Assembly (NCBI GenBank): GCA_029168955.1 | Contig: JAPDOI010000949.1 | Location: forward strand, 184,466-248,465 | Direction of reading: 5' to 3' | Length of the DNA: 64,000 nucleotides | DNA from: Aplectana chamaeleonis | Lineage: Eukaryota > Nematoda > Chromadorea > Rhabditida > Cosmocercidae | Shown here: piece after piece, positions 50,301 through 61,000 of the stretch | Numbering within the stretch: the stretch's first letter is position 1 | Layout: every line of letters begins with the position of its first letter | Position numbers and translations under genes: made by a program | Notes under the pieces: model-generated | The model's database searches: none | Told to the model about the DNA's origin: nothing | Seen by the model: only the letters and a program-made list of their open reading frames with translations

Positions 50301-53300
50301 ATGACGTCATTGGGACGTCGTGAAAAGTACATCGGGCTTCTGATGACGTCATCGGGACGTCGTGAAAAGTACATCGGGCTTCTTATAAAGTCATCGGGAC
50401 GTCGTGAAAAGTGCATCGGGCTTCTGATGACGTCATCGGGACGTCGTGAAAAGTACATCGGGCTTCTGATGACGTCATTGGGACGTCGTGAAAAGTACAT
50501 CGGGCTTCTTATAAAGTCATCGGGACGTCTTGAAAAGTGCATCGGGCTTGTGATGACGTCATCGGGACGTCGTGAAAAGTACATCGGGCTTCTGATGACG
50601 TCATTGGGACGTCGTGAAAAGTTCATCGGGCTTCTGATGACGTCATCGGGACGTCGCGAAAAGTACATCGGGCTTCTTATAAAGTCATCGGGACGTCGTG
50701 AAAAGTACATCGGGCTTCTGATGACGTCATTGGGACGTCGTGAAAAGTGCATCGGGCTTCTGATAACGTCATCGGGACGTCGTGAAAAGTACATCGGGCT
50801 TCTGATGACGTCATTGGGACGTCGTGAAAAGTACATCGGGCTTCTTATAAAGTCATCGGGACGTCGTGAAAAGTGCATCGGGCCTCTGATGACGTCATCG
50901 GGACGTCTTGAAAAGTGCATCGGGCTTCTGATGACGTCATTGGGACGTCGTGAAAAGTGCATCGGGCTTCTGATAACGTCATCGGGACGTCTTGAAAAGT
51001 GCATCGGGCTTGTGATGACGTCATCGGGACGTCGTGAAAAGTACATCGGGCTTCTGATGACGTCATTGGGACGTCGTGAAAAGTACATCGGGCTTCTTAT
51101 AAAGTCATCGGGACGTCGTGAAAAGTGCATCGGGCTTCTGATAACGTCATCGGGACGTCGTGAAAAGTGCATCGGGCTTCTGATAACGTCATCGGGACGT
51201 CGTGAAAAGTGCATCGGGCTTCTGATAACGTCATCGGGACGTCTTGAAAAGTGCATCGGGCTTCTGATGACGTCATCGGGAGGTCGTGAAAAGTTCATGG
51301 GGCTTCTTATAAAGTCATCGGGACGTCGTGAAAAGTACATCGGGCTTCTGATGACGTCATTGGGACGTCGTGAAAAGTACATCGGGCTTCTTATAAAGTC
51401 ATCGGGACGTCGTGAAAAGTTCATGGGGCTTCTTATAAAGTCATCGGGACGTCGTGAAAAGTTCATGGGGCTTCTTATAAAGTCATCGGGACGTCGTGAA
51501 AAGTACATCGGGCTTCTTATAAAGTCATCGGGACGTCGTGAAAAGTTCATGGGGCTTCTTATAAAGTCATCGGGACGTCGTGAAAAGTGCATCGGGCTTC
51601 TGATGACGTCATTGGGACGTCGTGAAAAGTACATCGGGCTTCTTATAAAGTCATCGGGACGTCGTGAAAAGTACATCGGGCTTCTGATGACGTCATTGGG
51701 ACGTCGTGAAAAGTACATCGGGCTTCTTATAAAGTCATCGGGACGTCTTGAAAAGTGCATCGGGCTTCTGATGACGTCATCGGGACGTCGTGAAAAGTGC
51801 ATCGGGCTTCTGATAACGTCATCGGGACGTCGTGAAAAGTGCATCGGGCTTCTGATAACGTCATCGGGACGTCGTGAAAAGTACATCGGGCTTCTTATAA
51901 AGTCATCGGGACGTCGTGAAAAGTGCATCGGGCTTCTGATGACGTCATTGGGACGTCGTGAAAAGTACATCGGGCTTCTTATAAAGTCATCGGGAGGTCG
52001 CGAAAAGTACATCGGGCTTCTTATAAAGTCATCGGGACGTCGCGAAAAGTGCATCGGGCTTCTGATAACGTCATCGGGAGGTCGTGAAAAGTTCATGGGG
52101 CTTCTTATAAAGTCATCGGGACGTCGTGAAAAGTGCATCGGGCTTCTGATGACGTCATCGGGAGGTCGTGAAAAGTTCATGGGGCTTCTTATAAAGTCAT
52201 CGGGACGTCGTGAAAAGTACATCGGGCTTCTTATAAAGTCATCGGGACGTCGTGAAAAGTACATCGGGCTTCTTATAAAGTCATCGGGACGTCGTGAAAA
52301 GTGCATCGGGCTTCTGATGACGTCATTGGGACGTCGTGAAAAGTACATCGGGCTTCTTATAAAGTCATCGGGACGTCTTGAAATGTGCATCGGGCTTCTG
52401 ATGACGTCATCGGGAGGTCGTGTAAAGTTCATGGGGCTTCTTATAAAGACATCGGGACGTCGTGAAAAGTACATCGGGCTTCTGATGACGTCATTGGGAC
52501 GTCGTGAAAAGTACATCTGGCTTCTTATAAAGTCATCGGGACGTCATGAAAAGTGCATCGGGCTTCTGATAACGTCATCGGGACGTCGTGAAAAGTGCAT
52601 CGGGCTTCTGATAACGTCATCGGGACGTCTTGAAAAGTGCATCGGGCTTCTGATGACGTCATCGGGAGGTCGTGAAAAGTTCATGGGGCTTCTTATAAAG
52701 TCATCGGGACGTCGTGAAAAGTACATCGGGCTTCTGATGACGTCATTGGGACGTCGTGAAAAGTACATCGGGCTTCTTATAAAGTCATCGGGACGTCGTG
52801 AAAAGTACATCGGGCTTCTGATGACGTCATTGGGACGTCGTGAAAAGTACATCGGGCTTCTTATAAAGTCATCGGGACGTCTTGAAAAGTGCATCGGGCT
52901 TGTGATGACGTCATCGGGACGTCGTGAAAAGTACATCGGGCTTCTTATAAAGTCATCGGGAGGTCGTGAAAAGTACATCGGGCTTCTGATGACGTCATTG
53001 GGACGTCGTGAAAAGTACATCGGGCTTCTTATAAAGTCATCGGGACGTCTTGAAAAGTGCATCGGGCTTGTGATGACGTCATCGGGACGTCGTGAAAAGT
53101 ACATCGGGCTTCTGATGACGTCATTGGGACGTCGTGAAAAGTACATCGGGCTTCTGATGACGTCATCGGGACGTCGCGAAAAGTACATCGGGCTTCTTAT
53201 AAAGTCATCGGGACGTCTTGAAAAGTGCATCGGGCTTGTGATGACGTCATCGGGACGTCGTGAAAAGTACATCGGGCTTCTGATGACGTCATTGGGACGT

Positions 53301-55013
53301 CGTGAAAAGTGCATCGGGCTTCTGATAACGTCATCGGGACGTCTTGAAAAGTGCATCGGGCTTCTGATGACGTCATCGGGACGTCGTGAAAAGTACATCG
53401 GGCTTCTTATAAAGTCATCGGGACGTCGTGAAAAGTACATCGGGCTTCTGATGACGTCATTGGGACGTCGTGAAAAGTACATCGGGCTTCTTATAAAGTC
53501 ATCGGGACGTCGTGAAAAGTGCATCGGGCTTCTGATAACGTCATCGGGACGTCGTGAAAAGTGCATCGGGCTTCTGATAACGTCATCGGGACGTCTTGAA
53601 AAGTGCATCGGGCTTCTGATGACGTCATCGGGAGGTCGTGAAAAGTTCATGGGGCTTCTTATAAAGTCATCGGGACGTCGCGAAAAGTGCATCAGGCTTC
53701 TGATGACGTCATCGGGAGGTCGTGAAAAATTCATGGGGCTTCTTATAAAGTCATCGGGACGTCGTGAAAAGTACGTCGGGCTTCTGATGACGTCATTGGG
53801 ACGTCGTGAAAAGTACATCGGGCTTCTTATAAAGTCATCGGGACGTCGTGAAAAGTGCATCGGGCTTCTGATAACGTCATCGGGACGTCTTGAAAAGTGC
53901 ATCAGGCTTCTGATGACGTCATCGGGACGTCGTGAAAAGTACATCGGGCTTCTGATGACGTCATTGGGACGTCGTGAAAAGTTCATGGGGCTTCTGATGA
54001 CGTCATTGGGACGTCGTGAAAAGTACATCGGGCTTCTTATAAAGTCATCGGGACGTCGTGAAAAGTACATCGGGCTTCTGATGACGTCATCGGGACGTCG
54101 TGAAAAGTACATCGGGCTTCTTATAAAGTCATCGGGACGTCGTGAAAAGTACATCGGGCTTCTTATAAAGTCATCGGGACGTCGTGAAAAGTACATCGGG
54201 CTTCTTATAAAGTCATCGGGACGTCGTGAAAAGTGCATCGGGCTTCTGATAACGTCATCGGGACGTCGTGAAAAGTGCATCGGGCTTCTGATAACGTCAT
54301 CGGGACGTCTTGAAAAGTGCATCGGGCTTCTGATGACGTCATCGGGAGGTCGTGAAAAGTTCATGGGGCTTCTTATAAAGTCATCGGGACGTCGTGAAAA
54401 GTACATCGGGCTTCTGATGACGTCATTGGGACGTCGTGAAAAGTACATCGGGCTTCTTATAAAGTCATCGGGACGTCGTGAAAAGTACATCGGGCTTCTG
54501 ATGACGTCATTGGGACGTCGTGAAAAGTACATCGGGCTTCTTATAAAGTCATCGGGAGGTCGTGAAAAGTTCATGGGGCTTCTTATAAAGTCATCGGGAC
54601 GTCGTGAAAAGTGCATCGGGCTTCTGATGACGTCATTGGGACGTCGTGAAAAGTACATCGGGCTTCTTATAAAGTCATCGGGACGTCGTGAAAAGTACAT
54701 CGGGCTTCTGATGACGTCATTGGGACGTCGTGAAAAGTACATCGGGCTTCTTATAAAGTCATCGGGACGTCGTGAAAAGTGCATCGGGCTTCTGATGACG
54801 TCATCGGGACGTCGTGAAAAGTGCATCGGGCTTCTGATAACGTCATCGGGACGTCTTGAAAAGTGCATCGGGCTTCTGATGACGTCATCGGGACGTCGTG
54901 AAAAGTACATCGGGCTTCTGATGACGTCATTGGGACGTCGTGAAAAGTACATCGGGCTTCTTATAAAGTCATCGGGAGGTCGTGAAAAGTTCATGGGGCT
55001 TCTTATAAAGTCA
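41301..55013 (+). repeat. Array sub-block: diverged units with TTATAAAG variants
   Basis: From the first CTTCTTATAAAGTCATCGGG unit at about 41,308, unit types alternate: intact TGATGACGTCA, half-site TGATAACGTCA, and TTATAAAGTCA in which the CRE is lost and a TATAAA is created. Further variants are CATTGGG, GGAGGTCG, ACGTCTTGAAAAG and AAGTTCATGGGG. Their order is not random: short and long higher-order repeats are present (for example 47,523-48,345). Confidence 0.85.
47523..48345 (+). repeat. Higher-order repeat, 4 units = 168 bp, about 5 copies
   Basis: The order CTTGTG unit, CATTGGG unit, CGCGAAAAG unit, TTATAAAG unit repeats with exact 168-bp spacing. The first member of each block starts at 47,523, 47,691, 47,859, 48,027 and 48,195 (the third has CTTCTG instead of CTTGTG). 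Confidence 0.85.
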
Positions 55014-58000
55014 CCGGCCAAAGCGCCGCTTCGCGGCGCTTTGTCCGGGAACCATAGGCCGGGGGGTTTGCGCCGCTTCGCGGCGCTCTGTCCGGAAACT
55101 TTGTGGCTTTTCTGAACAAATTAAATCTCTCACGATCAGGAAAACCCCGGCCAAAGCGCCGCTTCGCGGCGCTTTGTTCGGGAACCATAAGCCGGGGGGT
55201 TCGCGCCGCTTCGCGGCGCTCTGTCCGGAAACTTTGTGGCTTTTCTGAACAAATTAAATCTCTCACGATCAGGAAAACCCCGGCCAAAGCGCCGCTTCGC
55301 GGCGCTAAGTCCGGGAACCATAAGCCGAGGGGTTCGCGCCGCTTCGCGGCGCTCTGTCCGGAAACTTTGTGGCTTTTCTGAACAAAATGAATCTCTCACG
55401 ATCAGGAAAACCCCGGCCAAAGCGCCGCTTCGCGGCGCTTTGTCCTTGAACCATAAACCGAGGGGTTCGCGCCGCTTCGCGGCGCTCTGTCCGGAAACTT
55501 TGTGGCTTTTCTGAACAAACTAAATCTCTCACGATCAGGAAAATTTCGGCCAAAGCGCCGCTTCGCGGCGCTTTGTCCGGGAACCATAACCGAGGTTCGT
55601 GCCGCTTCGCGGCGCTCTGTCCGGAAACTTTGTGGCTTTTCTGAACAAAATGAATCTCTCACGATCAGGAAACTCGGCCAAAGCGCAGCGCTTCGCGGCG
55701 CTTTGGTCCGGGAAACCATAAGCCGGGGTTCAGCGCCGCTTCGCGGCGCCTCCGTCCGGAAACTTTGTGGCTTTTCTGAACAAATTGAATCTCTGGCGAT
55801 TGAAATTTTCCAGGGAAAACCCCGGCCAAAGCGCCGCTTCGCGGCGCTTTGTCCGGAAACCTTTGTGGCTTTTCTGAACAAAATGAATCTCTCACGATCA
55901 GGAAAATCCCGGCCAAAGCAGCGCTTCGCGGCGCTTTGTCCGGAAACTTCGTAATAACAAATGAATCTCTCATGATCAGGAAATCTCGCCAGGCAGCGCT
56001 TCGCGCGCTTTGTCCGGGAAACCATAAGCCGGGGGGTTCGCGCCGCTTTGCGGCGCTCTGTCCGGGTACTTTTGTGGCTTTTTCTGAACAAATTAAATCT
56101 CTCACGATCAGGAAAAGCCTTACCAAAGCGCCGCTTCGCGGCGCTGTTGTCCAGAACCATAGTTTAGGCCGGGGTTTGCGCCGCTTCGCAAGCGCTCTAG
56201 TCCGGAAACTTTGTGGCTTTTCTGAACAAATTAAATCTCTCACGATCAGGAAAACCCGGCCAGCAAGCGCCGCTTCGCGGCAACGGCTTTGCTGTTCTCG
56301 AGAAACCATAAACCGGGGTTCGTCTTTGCCGCTTCGCGGCGCTCTGTCCGGAAACTTTGTGGCTTTTCTGAACAAATTAAATCTCTCACGATCCAGGAAA
56401 ATCCGGCCAAAGCGCCGCTTCGCGGCGCTTTGTCCCGGAACCATAAACCGCGGGTTAGGCGCAGGCCGCTTCGCGGCGCTACTGTCCGGAAACTTTGTGG
56501 CTTTTTCTGAACAAAATGAATCTCTCACGATCAGGAAAACCTGCCGTGCTTCAAAGCGCCGCTTCGCGGCGCGCTTTGTCCGGGAACCATAAACCAGGAG
56601 GTTCAGGCGCCGCTTCGCGGCGCTGTCATCCGGAAACTTTTGTGGCTTTTCTGAACAAAATGAATCTCTCAACGATCAGGAAAACCCCGGCAAAGCGCGC
56701 GCTTCGCGGCGCTTTAGTCCGGGAACCATACAACCGGGGAGTTCGCGCCGCTTCGCGGCGCTCTGTCCGGAAACTTTGTGGCTTTTTTGAACAAATTAAA
56801 TGTCTACCGGTCAGAGAAACCCCGGCCAAAGCGCAGCTTCGCGGCGCTTTGTCCGAAACTTTGAATGGGCTTTTCAGAACAAATTAAAATCTCTCACTGA
56901 TCAGGAAAACCCCCGGCCAAAGCGCCGCTTCGCGGCGCTTTGGTCCGGGAACCATCGCTCCAGGGGTTCGTGCCGCTTCGCGGCGCCTCTGGTCCGGAGA
57001 ACTTTGTGGCTTTTCTGAACAAATTAAATCTCTCACGATCAGGGAAATTGGCCCGGCCAAAGCGCCGCTTCGCGGCGCTTTGTCTGTCCAAACTTTAATG
57101 GCTTTCTGAACAAACTAAATCTCTCACGATCAGGAAAACCGGGCAAAGCGCCGCTTCGCGGCGCTTTGTCCGGAAACTTTGTGGCTTTTCTTGAACAAAA
57201 TTAAATCTCTCACGATCAGGAAAACCCCGGCCAAAGTGCCGCTTCGTGGCGCTTTGTCCGGGAAACCATAAAGTTGAGGGGTTTGCCAGGCTTCGCGGCG
57301 CTCTGTCCGGAAACTTTGTGGCTTTTTCTGGAACAAAATGAATCTTCTCACGATCAGGAAAACCCCGGCCAAAGCGCCGCAGGTCGCGGCGCCGTCCGGG
57401 AACCATAAGAAGCCGGGAGTTCGCGCCGCTTCGCGGCGCTCTGTCCGGAGAACTTTGTGGCTTTTCTGAACAAATTAAATCTCTCACGATCAGGAAAACC
57501 CCGGCCAAAGTAAGCCGCTTCGCGGCGCATTTGTCCGGAAACTTTGTGGCTTTTCTGAACAAATTAAATCTCTCACGATCAGAAAACCCCGGCCAAAGCG
57601 CCGCTTCGTGGCGCTTTGTCCGGGAAACCGAGTAAACCGAGGGGTTCTGCGCCGCTTCAGCGGCATTAAAAAAAGGCTCTGTCCAGAAACTTTGTGGCTT
57701 TTCTGAACAAAATGTAGAATCTCTCACGATCAGAGGAAGCCAAAGCGCAGCTATCGCGGCGCTTTGTCCAGGGATCCATAAGCCGAGAGGTTCGCGCGCG
57801 CTTCGCGGCGCTTTGTCAGGAACCATAAGCCAGGTTCAGCGCGCGCTTCGTGGCGCTTGAACCAAACCGTTGGGTTCGGTGCCAAGCCGCGGCGCTCTGT
57901 CCGGGGAACTTTGTGGCTTTTCTGAACAAATTAAATCTCTCACGATCAGGAAAACCCGGCCAAAGCGGGTGCGCTTCGCGGCGCTTTGTCCGGGAATCCC

Positions 58001-61000
58001 ATAGGCCGGGAGTTTGTGCGTCTGCTTCGCGGCGCTCTGTCCGAAACTTTGTGGCTTTTCTGAACAAATTAAATCTCTCAACGACCAGGAAACCCCGGCC
58101 AAAGCGCATGCTTCGCGGCGCTTTGTTCGGAGGAACTCATAAACCAAGTTGGTTTGCGCCGCTTCGCGGCGCTCTGTCCTGAAAACTTTGTGGCCTTTCT
58201 GAACAAATTAAAATCTCTGCATGATCAGGAAAAGCCCGGTCAAAGCGTCGCAGCTTTTGTCGCGGAAACGCATCCAAGCTTTAGTGGTTTTGGCTTTTCG
58301 GAAACTTGTGGCTTTCTGAATAAATTAAATCTCTCACGATCAGGAAAACCTGTCGCGCCAAAGCGCCGCTTCGCGGCGCGCTTTTTGTCACTGGAGGTTC
58401 ATAAGTTGGGGAGTTCAGCGCCGCTTCGCGGCGCCTCTGGTCCGGGAACCAGGCTCTTTCTGAACAAATTAAATCTCTCACGATCAGGAAAACACGGCTG
58501 TAAAGCGCCGCTTCGCGGCGCTTTGTCCCGGGAACCAAAAGCCTGGGGTTCGCAGGCGCTTCGCGGCGCTCTGTCCGGAAACTTTGGCTTTTTCTGGAAC
58601 AAATTAAATCTCTCACTGATCCAGGAAAACCCGGCCGTGTAAAGCGCCGCTTCGCGGCGCTTTGTCCAGATCCAGGTGGAAACCGGCGGTTTGCACCGCT
58701 TCGCGGCGCTCTGTCCAGGAAACTTTAGGCTTTTCTCTGGAACAAATTAAACTCTCTCACGACCAGGAAAACCCCGGCCAAGCGCCGCTTCGCGGCGCTT
58801 GTTCGGGAAACCATAAGTCGGGTTTCGCGCCGCTTCGCGGCGCTCTGTCCGGAAAACTTTGTGGCCTTTCTGAACAAATTAAATCTCTGCATGATCAGGG
58901 AAAACCCCAGTCAAAGCGCCGCTTCGCGGCGCTTTGTCCGGAAACTTTTGTGGCTTTTCTGGAACAAATTAAATCTCAACGATCAGGAAAACTTGGCCGG
59001 CCAAAGCGCCGCTTCGCGGCGCTTTGATCTGGGAACCATAATAGTTCGCGCCGCTTCGCGGCGCTCTCGTCCGGGAACTTTGTGGCTTTTCTGAACAAAT
59101 TAAATCTCTCACGATCCAGGGAAAACACCGGCCAAAGCGCCGCTTCGCGGCGCTTTTGTCCGGGAAACCAAAGTTTAGCCTGAGGGGTTCGAGCCGCTTC
59201 GCGGCGCTCTGTCCGGAAACTTTGTGGCTTTTCTGAACAAATTAAATCTCTCACGATCAGGAAAACCCCGGCCAAAGCGCCGCTTCGCGGCGCTTTGACC
59301 GGGAACCATAAGCCGGGGGGTTCGCGCCGCTTCGCGGCGCTCTGTCCGGGAACTTTGTGGCTTTTCTGAACAAATTAAATCTCTCACGATCAGGAAAACC
59401 CCGGCCAAAGCGCCGCTTCGCGGCGCTCTGTCCGGAAACTTTGTGGCTTTTCTGAACAAATTAAATCTCTCACGATCAGGAAAACCCCGGCTAAAGCGCC
59501 GCTTCGCGGCGCTCTGTCCGGAAACTTTGTGGCTTTTCTGAACAAACTAAACCTCTCACGATTTGAAAATTCCACGGCCAAAGTATATGCAGCGCTTCGC
59601 GGCGCTTTGTCCGGGAACCATAAACCAGGGAGTTCGCGCCTGTATGCTTCGCGGCGCTCTGTCCGGAAACTTTGTGGCTTTTCTGAACAAATTAAATCTC
59701 TCACTATGATCAGGAAAACTCCCGGCCAAAGCGCCGCTTCGCGGCGCGGTCTGAAACTTTGTGGCTTTTCTGAACAAATTAAATCTCTCATGATTAGGAA
59801 AACCCCGGCCAAAGCGCCGCTTCGCGGCGCTTTGGTCCGGGAAATTTCATAAGCCGAGGTCTGTTCGCAAAGCTTCGCGGCGCTCTGTCCAGGAACGTTG
59901 TGGCTTTTCTGAACAAAATGAATCTCCCACGATCAGGGAAAACCTGCCGGCCAAAGCGCCGCTTCGGCGGCGCTTTGTCCGGGACCATAAGCTCGAGGGG
60001 TTCTGCGCGTCAGGCTCCGAGGTGTTCTGCGCCGCTCCGCGGCGCTCTAGTCCGAAACTTTGTGGCTTTTTCTGAACAAATTAAATCTCTCTTACGATCA
60101 GGAAAACCCCGGCCAAAGCGCCGCTTCGCGGCGCTTCGTCCGGGAACCATAAGTCGAGGGTTCAGCGCCGCTTCGCGGCGCTCTGTCCGGAAACTTTGTG
60201 GCTTTTCTGAACAAAATGAATCTCTCACGATCAGGGAAAACTCTTGCCAGCAAAGCGCGCGCTTCTGCGGCGCCTTTGTCCGGAGGAAACTCATAAGCCG
60301 GAGGGTTCGCGCCGCTTCGCGGCGCTTTGTCAGGGAAACCATAAGCCGGGGTTCGCTCAGCCGCTTCGCGGCGCTCTGTCCCGGGAACTTTCTTGTGGCT
60401 TTTCTGAACAAACAAAATTAAATCTCTCACGATCAGGAAAACCCCTGCCAAGCTCCGCTTCGCGGCACGCGCTTTGTCCGGGATCCATGGGCCGGGGGGT
60501 TTGCGCCGCTTCGCGGCGCTCTGTCCGGAAACTTTGCATGGCTTTTCTGAACAAATTAAATCTCTCACGATCAGGAAAACCTCGCGCCAAAGCGCCGCTT
60601 CGCGGCGCTTGTTCGGGAAACCATAAGCCGGGGTTTGAACTAGGCCGCTTCGCGGCGCTCTGTCCGAAAACTCGTGGCCTTTCTCTGAACAAATTAAATC
60701 TCTCATGATCAGGAAAACCCCGGTCAAAGCGCAGCGCTTCGCGGCGCTTTGTCCGGAAACTTTTAATGGCTTTTTCTGAACAAATTAAATCTCTCACGAT
60801 TCAGGAAAACCCGGCCAAAGTAAGCACGCTTCGCGGCGCTTTTGGTCCGGAAACTTTCAATGGCTTTTCTGAACAAATTAAATTCTCTTACGATCAGGAA
60901 AACCCCGGCCAAAGCGGTGCTTCACGGCGCTTTATCTGGGGAACCATAAGTTGGTTCGCCTGCCGCTTCGCGGCGCTCTGTCCGGAGACTTTTTGGCTTT

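Larger units (their letters stand above)
15194..55013 (+). repeat. Giant 42-bp satellite array, about 948 units
   Basis: A single uninterrupted head-to-tail array of 39.8 kb. A typical unit lies at 16,090-16,131: TCTGGCTTC, the 12-bp palindrome GATGACGTCATC, GGGACGTCG, then TGAAAAGTGCA. The first copies (15,194-15,290) are degenerate. Because the unit is 14 codons long and three of six frames lack stops (peptides MTSSGRREKCIWLL on +, MHFSRRPDDVIRSQ and MTSSEARCTFHDVP on -), thousands of codons stay open on both strands. Single-base indels in the A4 run at about 16,793, 25,275, 25,572, 26,243, 29,521 and 30,151 shift those frames without consequence, so coding is not supported. There are no spacers, so it is not CRISPR. 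The true length in the genome could differ if the assembly collapsed or expanded copies. Confidence 0.95.
15194..55013. promoter_or_regulatory. Roughly 800 CRE (TGACGTCA) sites in the array
   Basis: Nearly every unit up to about 41.3 kb, and about 60% by estimate of the later ones, contains TGACGTCA (for example 16,102-16,109). This is the consensus full site for CREB/ATF bZIP dimers. A second ACGT core (GGACGTCG, for example 16,113-16,120) sits 11 bp downstream in the same unit. The match is seen directly. Binding, and any role as enhancer, sponge or silencer, is inference. Confidence 0.4.

Noticed and set aside
15194..55013. CRISPR array
   Set aside because: Repeats are directly adjacent without unique spacers, no cas genes are present, and the genome context is eukaryotic.
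15236..55115. Very long open reading frames (up to about 4,488 codons on + and 3,643 on -) encoding 14-residue repeat proteins
   Set aside because: The unit is 42 bp with no stop in three frames, so length is automatic on both strands. Frame-shifting single-base indels are tolerated, variation is not biased towards synonymous sites, and the best frame runs into the unrelated second satellite.
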